A stretch of DNA of 64,000 nt from Paracoccus yeei ATCC BAA-599 (GTDB taxonomy: Bacteria > Pseudomonadota > Alphaproteobacteria > Rhodobacterales > Rhodobacteraceae), in the NCBI RefSeq assembly GCF_000622145.1, contig NZ_JHWH01000007.1, forward strand, positions 62,001 to 126,000. The letters are read 5' to 3'. The translations under genes and the position numbers were made by a program. Under the pieces are notes generated by a model. The model was given only the letters and a program-made list of their open reading frames with translations. It was not told where the DNA came from and searched no databases. Of this stretch, positions 8,837 through 17,798 are shown piece after piece; the first letter of the stretch is position 1; each line of letters begins with the position of its first letter.

Positions 8837-9943
8837 TCATTCCTTGACCGCGGCCCCGACGACGCCGTCCCAGCCCTCGGTCGCGACCTTCTTGTTGGCC
8901 TCCTGCTGCTCCAGCGTCGGGAAGATCGCCTTTTCATAGGCTGCGGCGGGGGGCAGCGCGTCTAGCAGTTCCTGCGGCACCTTGCCCTGCGCGACCAGGT
9001 CGTTGAAGCGGATCGGGTGGCAATAGCCCTTGAGCCAGCCCAGTTGCCCCTCGTCGGAATACAGGTATTCCATCCACAGCTTGGCGGCATTCGGATGCGG
9101 CGCATAGGCCGAGATCGCCTGGACATAGACGCCTGCGACAACGCCATCCTCGGGGATCACCACCTCGACCGGCGGGTTGCCGTTCAACCCGTCGCGCCAG
9201 GACAAAAGGTTGTAATCCCACGCGGTGACGATGGGCGTCGCGCCCTGGGCGATGGTCGCCGACTTGCCGATGACCGGGACGAAGTTGCCGGCCTTGTTCA
9301 CCTCGGCCATCAGCTCCATGCCCTTCTGGCCCGAAGCCTCGCCCGGCTCGCCGCCATTGGCGATGCCCGCCGCCATGACCGAGATGATCGCCTGGGCCGA
9401 GGCGCGCGGATCGCCCGCCAGCGCGAAGGCATTGGCGTATTCCGGCTTGGTCAGGTCCTTCCAGGTCTTCGGCACCGTGTCGATCAGGTCCGAGTTCACG
9501 CCGAAGGCCATGACGCCGTAATAATCGCCGTACCAATAGCCGTCGGCGTCCTTGGCATCGTCCGGGATCGAATCCCAGGTCGCGACCTTGTAGGGCTGGA
9601 TCAGCCCCTCGGCCTTGGCCTGCGGGCCGAAGGACAGGCCGACGTCGATCACGTCGGGCGCCTGCGGGCCCTTGTTGTCCTTGTTGGCGCGGATCGCCTC
9701 AAGCTCGTCGGCCGAGCCCGCGTCGGGGTTCAGTTCGTTGACCTTGATCTCGGGGTATTTCGCCTTGAAACCCTCGATCACGCCGCCGTAGTTGCACCAG
9801 TCATGCGGCAGGGCGATGGTGGTCAGCATCCCTTCGGCCTTTGCCGCCGCCTCCAGCGCGGCCAGGTCCTGGGCCGAGGCCGCGCCCGGGGCGGCCAGCA
9901 GGGTCAGCGCGGCAAGGCCCGCAGCCGTCGATTGAATGGTCAT
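8837..9943 (-). CDS. Periplasmic substrate-binding protein of ABC importer (family 1-like)
   Basis: A 368-residue protein with a signal peptide ending near AASA-QDL, exported to the periplasm. The mature part resembles binding proteins of the Fe(III)/polyamine/2-aminoethylphosphonate class: an early ALPHDWCNYGGVIEGF segment, then a DVIDVGLSFGPQ stretch, PKTWKDLTKPEY hinge region and WMEYLYSDEGQ. A CGGAG site eight bases before ATG 9943 supports the start. As first gene of the operon it sets specificity, but no diagnostic binding residues (for example iron Tyr pairs) could be identified with confidence, so the ligand is open. Confidence 0.85.
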   Translation of the reverse strand: MTIQSTAAGLAALTLLAAPGAASAQDLAALEAAAKAEGMLTTIALPHDWCNYGGVIEGFKAKYPEIKVNELNPDAGSADELEAIRANKDNKGPQAPDVIDVGLSFGPQAKAEGLIQPYKVATWDSIPDDAKDADGYWYGDYYGVMAFGVNSDLIDTVPKTWKDLTKPEYANAFALAGDPRASAQAIISVMAAGIANGGEPGEASGQKGMELMAEVNKAGNFVPVIGKSATIAQGATPIVTAWDYNLLSWRDGLNGNPPVEVVIPEDGVVAGVYVQAISAYAPHPNAAKLWMEYLYSDEGQLGWLKGYCHPIRFNDLVAQGKVPQELLDALPPAAAYEKAIFPTLEQQEANKKVATEGWDGVVGAAVKE

Positions 9944-10087
9944 GTGGTCAACTCCGTTCCTGAACGCGCCCCTTGGGCGGCTGGCTGCGACCTAGCCGCC
10001 TCGGGTGACAGTGTTGCGACAGGAAGCCGCGCAAGGCAAAGGATTTATCCGCACGCCGGCGCGCTGCCCGCGGCAGGCCGGGCGGTA

Positions 10088-10927
10088 TCAGGGCACCAGC
10101 GTGACCGAGGCGCGCATCGGATGCCCGGCTATGTCGTATTCCGCCTCGATCCGCTGGCCGGGCAGGGCCGGGCCAAGAGTGCCGAACGACCCCAGCGAGA
10201 TGATCATGCCGGGCGTCAGATCCTGCCCGCCGCGCTGGACCAGCCACAGCACCACATCCAGCGGGTGGCCCAGCAGCGCGCTGCCCTGCGCGGTGGTGAC
10301 GGTCCTGCCATCGACCTTCAGGGCGATGGTCATGCGGGCCAGATCCCCCACCGGGTCGGCCAGGTCGGCCAGGGCCACGCCCTGACCCAGGACGCCCCGC
10401 CAGGGGGTGACGCCATAGGCGGCCATCAGCGGCGCGGTCGGCACCACCCCCTGGCGCAGCGCGATGTCGGGCAGTTCGATGAAGGGGCGCACGTCGCGCA
10501 GCGCGGCCGCCGCCTCGGCCCGGGTGCGGGCGTGCATGATCGCGGCGTCGCCCACGGTCACGACCAGATCGGCCTCATAGAGCGGGCTGCGCGCGCCCCG
10601 CAGGCTGAGCCGGCTGCCGTCGCCGACCAGCATGGGGGCGAACAGCGCGCCCGCGATGGGCTCGCTGATGCCATAGCGGCTTTGCACCGCCGCCGAGGTG
10701 AAACCGACCTTGACCCCGACGGGCGGGCCGAGTTCGGCCGCAAGCACGTCGCGGAAGGGCGCGTAGGCACAGCGCGCGTCCGCCATCGTGGCGACGACCG
10801 GGTCGGGCAGCCGCTGGCCCGCGATCCAGCCGCGCGCGGCATTGCGCATCAGCGACTGGTCCGGGCAGGCAGCCTGCGCAGCATGTCCGGCAATGGCAAT
10901 AAATATGACGAATATCAAAGGTTTCAT
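10088..10927 (-). CDS. Exported 2-keto-4-pentenoate hydratase/FAH-like protein
   Basis: A 279-residue protein with similarity to the MhpD/fumarylacetoacetate hydrolase fold: KVGFTSAAVQSRYGI, then SPLYEADLVVTVGDAAI, FIELPDIAL and a C-terminal PGMIISLGSFGTLGPALPGQ region. Members of this family are cytoplasmic enzymes of aromatic catabolism that use a divalent metal. Here a clear N-terminal signal peptide (MKPLIFVIFIAIAGHAAQA, then ACPDQ) predicts export. The usual E-x-E metal pair appears as E-A-D. Neighbours (a transporter and mutS) give no pathway. Enzymatic activity is uncertain; a binding or structural role is possible. Confidence 0.7.
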   Translation of the reverse strand: MKPLIFVIFIAIAGHAAQAACPDQSLMRNAARGWIAGQRLPDPVVATMADARCAYAPFRDVLAAELGPPVGVKVGFTSAAVQSRYGISEPIAGALFAPMLVGDGSRLSLRGARSPLYEADLVVTVGDAAIMHARTRAEAAAALRDVRPFIELPDIALRQGVVPTAPLMAAYGVTPWRGVLGQGVALADLADPVGDLARMTIALKVDGRTVTTAQGSALLGHPLDVVLWLVQRGGQDLTPGMIISLGSFGTLGPALPGQRIEAEYDIAGHPMRASVTLVP

Positions 10928-11072
10928 CCGCCGTCCCCAAGGATAAATTGTTTTTGTCCACGATGCCGCAAGACGGCAATCCTGTCACCGTGAATTTATG
11001 GTCTGGTTTCGGGCCGCTTGCATCGCGCCGGTCATCGCCTAGAAGGGCTGGGCCGGCAGGACAGGGCAGCGC

Positions 11073-13706
11073 ATGAACGACCAACCGACCCCGATGATGG
11101 CCCAGTATCTCGCGATCCGCGAGGCGAACCCCGGTGCGCTGCTGTTCTATCGCATGGGCGACTTCTACGAGATGTTCTTCGAGGACGCGGTGGCCGCCTC
11201 GGCGGCGCTGGACATCGCGCTGACCAGGCGCGGCACCCATCTGGGACAGCCGATCCCGATGTGCGGCGTCCCGGTCCACGCCGCCGAAAGCTATCTGCTG
11301 ACGCTGATCCGCAAGGGCTTCCGCGTCGCCATCGCCGAGCAGATGGAGGACCCGGCCGAGGCCAGGAAGCGCGGCGCGAAATCCGTCGTCGCCCGCGACG
11401 TGGTGCGGCTTGTCACCCCCGGCACCCTGACCGAGGAATCCCTGCTCGAGGCGCGGCGCCACAACTTCCTGGCGGCCTTTGCCACGGTGCGCGACGATTG
11501 CGCGCTGGCCTGGGTCGACATCTCGACCGGAGAGTTTCGCGTCATGCCCTGCCCCGAGCCGCGGCTGGCCCCGGAACTGGCGCGCCACGCCCCGCGCGAA
11601 TTGCTGGTGCCCCAGGGCGCCCGGCTGACCGAGATCGCGGCCGAGGCCGGGGCCGCGCTGACCGAACTGCCGCCGGGCAGTTTCGACAGCACCGCCGCGA
11701 CGCGCCGGCTGGCCGCGCTGTTCGGGGTCGAGACGCTTGAAGGGTTCGGCAGCTTTTCCCGCGCCGAACTGGCGGCTATGGGGGCCATCGCCGATTACCT
11801 GGACCTGACGCAGAAGGGCCGCATGCCGCTGCTGCGCCCCCCGGTGCGCGAGGCGGCGGGCGGCGCCATGCAGATCGACGCGGCGACCCGGCGCAACCTG
11901 GAACTGACCCAGGCGCTGTCGGGCGGGCGCGAGGGATCGCTGCTGGCCTCCATCGACCGGACGGTGACAGCGGGCGGTGCGCGCCTGCTCGAACGCCGCA
12001 TCAGCGCGCCGTCGCGCGATCTGGCGGTGATCCATGCCCGGCAGGCGGCGGTGGCGCATCTTGCGCGCGATCCGCGCCTGACCGCCGACCTGCGCGAGGC
12101 GCTGCGCCGCGCCCCCGACATGGACCGCGCCCTGTCCCGGCTGGCGCTGGACCGGGGCGGGCCGCGCGACCTGGCCGCGATCCGCGCCGGTCTGACCCAG
12201 GGCGCGGCCATCGCCGCCCTGCTGGGCGACGACAGCGTGCAGGTCCTGGCCGAGGCCGCGCGCGATCTGACCGGACATGACGCGCTGATCGACCTGCTGG
12301 ACGACGCCCTGGTGGCCGAACCGCCGCTGCTGGCGCGGGACGGCGGCTTTGTCGCGACCGGCCACGACGCGGTTCTGGACGAAACCCGGCGCCTGCGCGA
12401 CGAGGGGCGCGGCGTCATCGCCGCGATGCAGGCCGACTATATCGCGGAAACCGGCGTCACCAGCCTCAAGATCAAGCACAACAACGTGCTGGGCTATTTC
12501 ATCGAGACCACCTCGACCCATGCCGAGCGGATGCTGGCGATGCCCGACCGCTTCATCCACCGCCAGACCACCGCGAACCAGATCCGCTTTACCACCGTCT
12601 CGCTGTCGGAGCTGGAAACCCGCATCCTGAACGCCCGCGACCGCGCCCTGGAGATCGAGCGCGAGATCTTTGGCCGCCTGACCCGCGCCGTGCTGGACCG
12701 CGCCGGACCCATCGGCCAGGCCGCCCGGGCGCTGGCCGAGATCGACCTGACCGCGGGATTTGCCGATATCGCCGCCGGCGAGGGCTGGGTGCGCCCCGAG
12801 GTGGACGACAGTCGGGCCTTCCTGGTCGAAGGCGGCCGCCACCCGGTCGTGGAACACGCGCTCAAGCGCAAGGGCGAGGCGTTCGTGGCCAACGACTGCG
12901 CGCTGACCACCGGGGCCACGCCCGCCATCTGGCTGCTGACCGGGCCGAACATGGCGGGGAAATCGACCTTCCTGCGCCAGAACGCGCTGATGGCCATCCT
13001 GGCGCAGGCCGGCGCCTTCGTCCCGGCGACGCGCGCCCATGTCGGGCTGGTCAGCCAGCTGTTCAGCCGGGTCGGCGCCGCCGACGACCTGGCGCGGGGC
13101 CGTTCGACCTTCATGGTCGAGATGGTCGAGACCGCCGCCATCCTGAACCAGGCCGACGACCACGCGCTGGTGATCCTGGACGAGATCGGGCGCGGCACCG
13201 CGACCTGGGACGGGCTGTCGATCGCCTGGGCGGTGATGGAGCATCTGCACGCGAAAAACCGCTGCCGGGCGCTGTTCGCCACCCATTACCACGAGATGAC
13301 CGGACTTTCCGCCAAGCTGCCGGGAGTCGAGAACGCGACCGTCGCCGTGCGCGAATGGGAAGGCGAGGTGATCTTTCTGCACGAGGTCAGGAAGGGCGCG
13401 GCGGATCGCAGCTATGGCGTGCAGGTGGCCCGGCTGGCCGGCCTGCCCGCGTCGGTGGTCGAGCGCGCCCGCGATATCCTGCACCAGTTGGAAAGCGGCG
13501 CGCGCGAAGGGGCGCGTCCGGTGGCCCTGCTGGATGACCTGCCGCTGTTTCGCGCGGCGCCGCCCGCCCCCCCGGCCCCCGCGCAGCCCCAGCCCGCCTC
13601 GGCGGTCGAGGAGCGGCTGCGCGGCCTGAACCCCGACGAGATGACGGCCCGCGAGGCGCTGGACCTGGTCTATGAACTGCGGGGGATGCTCGGCTCAGCC
13701 GGTTGA
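11073..13706 (+). CDS. mutS: DNA mismatch repair protein MutS
   Basis: An 877-residue MutS, the sensor of base mismatches that recruits MutL. The mismatch-contact motif Phe-x-Glu is present as F31-Y32-E33 within RMGDFYEMF. The ATPase domain has Walker A GPNMAGKST near residues 622-630, Walker B VILDEIGRGT and the conserved FATHYHEM. The C-terminal clamp/dimer region has an Ala/Pro-rich linker (about residues 828-848) and ends in the usual helix-turn-helix segment. Length is normal. It is divergent from the hydratase-like gene and its last 12 bases overlap the convergent GT61 gene. Confidence 0.97.
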   Translation: MNDQPTPMMAQYLAIREANPGALLFYRMGDFYEMFFEDAVAASAALDIALTRRGTHLGQPIPMCGVPVHAAESYLLTLIRKGFRVAIAEQMEDPAEARKRGAKSVVARDVVRLVTPGTLTEESLLEARRHNFLAAFATVRDDCALAWVDISTGEFRVMPCPEPRLAPELARHAPRELLVPQGARLTEIAAEAGAALTELPPGSFDSTAATRRLAALFGVETLEGFGSFSRAELAAMGAIADYLDLTQKGRMPLLRPPVREAAGGAMQIDAATRRNLELTQALSGGREGSLLASIDRTVTAGGARLLERRISAPSRDLAVIHARQAAVAHLARDPRLTADLREALRRAPDMDRALSRLALDRGGPRDLAAIRAGLTQGAAIAALLGDDSVQVLAEAARDLTGHDALIDLLDDALVAEPPLLARDGGFVATGHDAVLDETRRLRDEGRGVIAAMQADYIAETGVTSLKIKHNNVLGYFIETTSTHAERMLAMPDRFIHRQTTANQIRFTTVSLSELETRILNARDRALEIEREIFGRLTRAVLDRAGPIGQAARALAEIDLTAGFADIAAGEGWVRPEVDDSRAFLVEGGRHPVVEHALKRKGEAFVANDCALTTGATPAIWLLTGPNMAGKSTFLRQNALMAILAQAGAFVPATRAHVGLVSQLFSRVGAADDLARGRSTFMVEMVETAAILNQADDHALVILDEIGRGTATWDGLSIAWAVMEHLHAKNRCRALFATHYHEMTGLSAKLPGVENATVAVREWEGEVIFLHEVRKGAADRSYGVQVARLAGLPASVVERARDILHQLESGAREGARPVALLDDLPLFRAAPPAPPAPAQPQPASAVEERLRGLNPDEMTAREALDLVYELRGMLGSAG

Positions 13707-15071
13707 GGCGCGGGCCGTCTGCTTGCGGCGACGACGCTCGAGATCGCGGTCGATCAGCCGGATGATGCGGTCCGTCGCGCGCCGCCCCACATGCACCCCC
13801 AGCAATCCCTGGGAGATCGGCGGCACGGCATCGGGGTCCCCTGCCCCCGCGATATCGGCAAAGACCGTCGTGTAGTTGCAGCGCGAGACATGGGCCAGGG
13901 GCAGGAAGTCCCCCCAGCGGTAAAGCTGGGTCTGGCGGTGGCCGATCTCGATCACGGTGGTGTCGGGGCGGGCATAGGCCATGTTGGCAAGCCCCGCCCC
14001 GTGCGGCGCGATCACGATGTCGGCGCCCTGCATCGCCGCCACCTGTTCCAGCGGCCCCAGATGTTCGAAATTCACCACCTCGAACCCGCGGGCGGAAAGC
14101 TCCTCTAGCAGCGGCTCGTGCCCGGTCAGCGGGCGCAGCCGCGCAGCCTGGCCCGAGCTGTCCCGGCCCATCCAGACCAGACGGGGCATCGTGGCGGCCA
14201 GCCCGGCCGGAACCCGGCGCAGCGCATGGTCGCGCAGCAGGCGCAGGCTGCTGTCGAACGAGGCCATCGACACGGCCTTGCGATACATGGTTTCCGACCG
14301 CAGCGCGGTCCAGCGCGGATCCAGCGCCTGCGCCGCCGCCTGCGTCACCCGGTCGTCGCGCACCTGGTACAGGTAATGGCGGTGGTTATAGACCGACCGA
14401 ACCGCCGCGTAAGGCTGCGGCGCATGGACCAGGCGCACCCTGGGCGCGAGTTCGGGAAAGATCGCGGCGATGAAGCGGCCGACAAAACCGCGCAGCTCCC
14501 CCTCGGGCAGGTGCAGGTTGATGGGGCGGCCGCCTTGGTCCTGGGCGAAATGGGCCAGGCTGCCCAGCGTCTCGGCCGTGAAATGGAAATAGTTGAAGCC
14601 GTTCTTCAACTGGATCGCGATGTCGAGATCGCCGCTGTCCTGGCGCCAGACCGGAATCTGGAACGAGGCGCCGAACTGCGCGTGGCGAAAGGCGATGGTC
14701 GTGCGTTCCTGCCGCGCCTTGCCGGGATTGGCCAGGTCGTATTTCATCCGCAGCCGGTCGCCCGAGGCGCCGTTCAGCCAGTAGCGGCCGGCGATCCGGG
14801 CATAGCTGCCCCAGAACTCGGCCCCGGTCAGCACGACGGGGCTTGCGTTGATTTCCATGGCGCTGCCCAGCAGGCGCGCCTCTTGCCCGTCGATGGTCGA
14901 TTGCTGCAGTTCCAGCAGGGCGTTGCTGTCGCTGGCAGCGAACAGGCGCAGGCTGGCGGCGGGGGCGGGGCGGATGATCCAGCCCGGACGCGGCGGCAGG
15001 TAGAAGATGCCCGGATGCAGCGAAGGCATGTGGAATGCCTCCATCGGGGGACGGGCCAGATCCAATGCCAT
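13695..15071 (-). CDS. Glycosyltransferase family 61 protein
   Basis: A 458-residue protein with the GT61 (DUF563) signature in the C-terminal half: a LVWMGRDSS strand, MQGADIVIAPHGAGLANMA and a following TTVIEIG. The N-terminal NGFNYFHFTAETLGSL also fits the family, in which an N-F-x-H-F-x-x-E motif is common. In bacteria these enzymes are linked to capsule or glycan synthesis; the sugar is unknown. It starts 36 bases after the Anbu gene on the same strand with AAGGAAAGG upstream, so it may be co-transcribed with the Anbu operon. The end overlaps mutS by 12 bases. Confidence 0.85.
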   Translation of the reverse strand: MALDLARPPMEAFHMPSLHPGIFYLPPRPGWIIRPAPAASLRLFAASDSNALLELQQSTIDGQEARLLGSAMEINASPVVLTGAEFWGSYARIAGRYWLNGASGDRLRMKYDLANPGKARQERTTIAFRHAQFGASFQIPVWRQDSGDLDIAIQLKNGFNYFHFTAETLGSLAHFAQDQGGRPINLHLPEGELRGFVGRFIAAIFPELAPRVRLVHAPQPYAAVRSVYNHRHYLYQVRDDRVTQAAAQALDPRWTALRSETMYRKAVSMASFDSSLRLLRDHALRRVPAGLAATMPRLVWMGRDSSGQAARLRPLTGHEPLLEELSARGFEVVNFEHLGPLEQVAAMQGADIVIAPHGAGLANMAYARPDTTVIEIGHRQTQLYRWGDFLPLAHVSRCNYTTVFADIAGAGDPDAVPPISQGLLGVHVGRRATDRIIRLIDRDLERRRRKQTARASTG

Positions 15072-15107
15072 GAACGCCTTTCCTTGCTCGCCGCCCGGCC
15101 GGACCCC

Positions 15108-15833
15108 CTAGATCGTCACCTTCACGAAGCTTTCCCGCAGGGCCGCAGACCACGCGGCCGACATTTCCATGAAAGCGGGGTCGCCGTCCAGTATCCGGCG
15201 GCGGTGGGTCAGCCGCAGGTCGTCCCGTTCGATCACCGCAAGATCCAGCGGCATCCCCACCGACAGGTTCGACCGCAGCGTCGAATCCATCGACAGAAGC
15301 ACCGCCTTTTGCGCATCGGCCAGCGAGGTGTCGGGCGTCACCACCCGGTCCAGGATGGGCTTGCCGTATTTGTGCTCGCCGATTTGCAGAAAGGGCGTGT
15401 CCTCGGTCGCCATGATGAAATTGCCCTGCGGATAGATCAGGAACAGCCGCATCTCGCCGCCCCGGCGCTGGCCGGCCAGGATCATGCTGGCGCTGGCCTG
15501 CTGTTCAAGGTCGCGGGTCTGTTCGGCGATCTCGCGCCGGGTGCGGTTCAGCGTGTCGCCGATGATCGTCGCCACCTGCAGCATCGAGCCGGCCTTCATG
15601 ATCGAGGTGGTCTCATCCGCCTCGGGGTCGTCGATGGCCTCCTGCAGGCGGCCCAGCGTGGTCTGGGTGACCGACAGGCTGCCCGCCGTCATGATGGCGA
15701 TGATCCGGTCGCCGGGCTGTTCAAAGAAGAACATCTTGCGATAGGTCGAGATATTGTCCAGCCCGGCATTGGTCCGCGTGTCGGACAACAGAACCAGCCC
15801 CGCCTTCAATTTCAAGCCCACGCAATAGGTCAT
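15108..15833 (-). CDS. Anbu, ancestral-type proteasome beta-subunit homologue
   Basis: A 241-residue Ntn-hydrolase of the Anbu family, a bacterial relative of HslV and proteasome beta subunits. ATG at 15833 is supported by GGAGGG ten bases upstream and gives M-T2-Y-C-V-G; removal of Met would leave Thr2 as the N-terminal nucleophile. Asp18 (SDTRTNAG) and Lys33 (STYRKM) sit where the catalytic Asp17 and Lys33 of proteasome subunits are expected. A longer open frame to 15938 would hide the nucleophile and is rejected. Anbu is known to occur with the three upstream gene families found here. Its substrate and partner chaperone are not established. Confidence 0.92.
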   Translation of the reverse strand: MTYCVGLKLKAGLVLLSDTRTNAGLDNISTYRKMFFFEQPGDRIIAIMTAGSLSVTQTTLGRLQEAIDDPEADETTSIMKAGSMLQVATIIGDTLNRTRREIAEQTRDLEQQASASMILAGQRRGGEMRLFLIYPQGNFIMATEDTPFLQIGEHKYGKPILDRVVTPDTSLADAQKAVLLSMDSTLRSNLSVGMPLDLAVIERDDLRLTHRRRILDGDPAFMEMSAAWSAALRESFVKVTI

Positions 15834-15901
15834 CGCCCGCACCCTCCGGAATGGGCGACTGATAGGTCCGCGGGCGGTCCTTGGCAACCGGGCGAAAACG
15901 C

Positions 15902-16813
15902 CTATTGCTGGCGCTGGCCCGATTGCTGGTCCTGCCACTGGGCCTGGTCCTGCGACGGGCTCTCGCCCTGGCCTTGGGACTGGGCTTGGGCTTGGCCGGG
16001 GCCGGGGCCGGGGGGCACTTCCTCGACATGGACGCGGACGGCCAGCGCCTCGACACCCTGGCCGAAGGCCATGCCGCGCACCGGCGCCGCGTCCTGCGCA
16101 TCCAGGCCCGAGCCCAGCCGCACATAGCGGTCGTCGGGGCAGCAGGCATTGGCCGCGTCAAAGCCCACCCAGCCCAGAGAGCCGACATGGATTTCGGCCC
16201 AGGCATGGGCGGCGTCGTGCGGCTCGCCATCCTCGCGCGAATGCAGATAGCCCGAAACATAGCGCGCGGGCAGGTTGCGGACGCGGGCGCAGGCGATCAG
16301 CGCATGGGCATGGTCCTGACAGACCCCCTGCCCCAATTCCAGCGCCTGCGCGGCCGAGGTCGCGGCCTCGGTCACGCCGGGGCGGTATTCGATGGCCTGG
16401 TTCACGGCGGCACAAAGCTTGTGGGCCAGGTCCAGCGCATCCTCGCCCTCGACCGAACGGGCCAGGGCGCGCAGCGCGTCGTCGGGCCGGGTGGCGGGCG
16501 TGTCGCGCAGATAGACCAGCGGATTGACCCATTCGCGGTGGCCGCGCAGGACGCCCGCCGTGTCGCGCGTCTCGACCAGCCCGTCGATGGTCACGGTCAC
16601 GACCTCGACCGGGCCGCGCACGGTCCAGCCCTCGATCCAGTCGCCCGCCCCGTCGCGAAAGGCAGCGCCGCGCTGCCCCCCCGAAACCGAGATCTGCCAG
16701 TCTCCGACCCGCTGGCCTTCATAGACCGATGGCGTCAGCCGCAGGCTTTGGACCAGCGCCTGCGCCGGAGTGTCGTAGCTATAGCGGGTTTCGTGGGTGA
16801 TCTTCAGCTTCAT
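15902..16813 (-). CDS. Transglutaminase-like cysteine protease of the Anbu operon
   Basis: A 303-residue protein of the bacterial transglutaminase-like superfamily. The N-terminal domain begins MKLKITHETRYSYDTP; the catalytic core has Cys in GVCQDHAHALIACAR, His in HAWAEIHV and Asp in GWVGFDAANAC, giving a complete Cys-His-Asp triad. These proteins are thought to act as peptidases or amide-bond hydrolases on products of the neighbouring ATP-grasp ligase (family knowledge, not proven). The last 30 or so residues are a low-complexity tail of Gln, Ser, Gly and Ala that is absent in many homologues. It lies 12 bases after the alpha-E gene. Confidence 0.9.
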   Translation of the reverse strand: MKLKITHETRYSYDTPAQALVQSLRLTPSVYEGQRVGDWQISVSGGQRGAAFRDGAGDWIEGWTVRGPVEVVTVTIDGLVETRDTAGVLRGHREWVNPLVYLRDTPATRPDDALRALARSVEGEDALDLAHKLCAAVNQAIEYRPGVTEAATSAAQALELGQGVCQDHAHALIACARVRNLPARYVSGYLHSREDGEPHDAAHAWAEIHVGSLGWVGFDAANACCPDDRYVRLGSGLDAQDAAPVRGMAFGQGVEALAVRVHVEEVPPGPGPGQAQAQSQGQGESPSQDQAQWQDQQSGQRQQ

Positions 16814-16825
16814 GACGCTCCCCCC

Positions 16826-17785
16826 TTACATTCGGCCGCTGAAATAATCGTCGTGCACCGCGTCCGAGATGGCGCCGATTTCGCCGATGAACCAGGTCAG
16901 GAATTCGTGCAGCCCTTCGTCGAAGATGGCGTCGATGTCGCGCGCCATCAGCGATTCCAGCGTCTGGCGCGCCTTGACCGAGGCGGTGGCCGGAACCCCC
17001 TCGCCATAGCGGCGCACCAGCCCGTCGAGGTTCCAGACCGCCTCGTACAGCGATGTCAGCAGCGACCGCGGGCTTTCTCCGTTCAGGATCAGGAAATCCG
17101 CGACCTTGCTGGCGGTGATGTCGCCACCATAGGCCCAGTGGAACGCCCGATGCGCCGACAGCGCCCGCAGGATCACCTGCCACTGGTAATTGTCCAGGCC
17201 CGAACCCACGAACTCGACCCGCGGCAGCAGGACGAAATACTTGACGTCCAGCAGCCGCGAGGTGGCGTCCGCCCGTTCCAGCGAATAGCCCAGGTTGATG
17301 AAATGCCACCCGTCGCTGCGCAGTTGCGTGGCATTGATCGCCCCCCGCACGGTCGAGCCGTGGCGGGTGGTGAAGTCGGTCAGCATGGCGGTGTCCACCG
17401 TCTCGCGCGGCTGGCGCTTGAGATCGCGCAGTTCCTGATAGGCGGTGTTCAGCGCGTCCCAGACCTGGCTGGTCAGGGCGGTGCGCACGATCCGCCCGCC
17501 TTCGCGCGCGCGTTCGATGCAGGACGCGACCGAGGACGGGTTGTCGCAATCGAAGAACAGCCAGGAAACGATATTGTCCTGGTTGATCGCATCGCCATAT
17601 CGGCTGGCGAAGGCGCCCCGGGCGCCCGCCGACCGCAGCAGCGATTCCCATTCGTTGCGATAGCCTTCCTCGGTATTCGGCAGCAGGGTAATGCGCTGGC
17701 CCACGTCCAGCAGGCGGGCGGCGGTTTCGGCGCGCTCCAGGTGGCGGCCCATCCAGAACAGGTTGGCGGCAGTGCGGCTGAGCAT
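16826..17785 (-). CDS. Alpha-E domain protein (DUF403)
   Basis: A 319-residue, mainly helical protein. It opens with MLSRTAANLFWMGRHLERAE, the hallmark of the alpha-E family, and has SWLFFDCDNPSSV and further conserved helices with acidic residues. The family always travels with circularly permuted ATP-grasp and transglutaminase-like genes, and it is thought to work in the synthesis or modification of a small peptide, but no reaction has been shown. AAGGAGG lies just ahead of the ATG. The gene sits 13 bases downstream of the ATP-grasp gene. Confidence 0.9.
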   Translation of the reverse strand: MLSRTAANLFWMGRHLERAETAARLLDVGQRITLLPNTEEGYRNEWESLLRSAGARGAFASRYGDAINQDNIVSWLFFDCDNPSSVASCIERAREGGRIVRTALTSQVWDALNTAYQELRDLKRQPRETVDTAMLTDFTTRHGSTVRGAINATQLRSDGWHFINLGYSLERADATSRLLDVKYFVLLPRVEFVGSGLDNYQWQVILRALSAHRAFHWAYGGDITASKVADFLILNGESPRSLLTSLYEAVWNLDGLVRRYGEGVPATASVKARQTLESLMARDIDAIFDEGLHEFLTWFIGEIGAISDAVHDDYFSGRM

Positions 17786-17798
17786 TGGCTGACCCTCC

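Noticed and set aside
10575..13484. Very long open frame (969 codons) on the minus strand across mutS and the hydratase gene
   Set aside because: It is the antisense shadow of mutS, rich in Gly, Gln, Arg and His as expected for complementary high-GC codons, with no family pattern.
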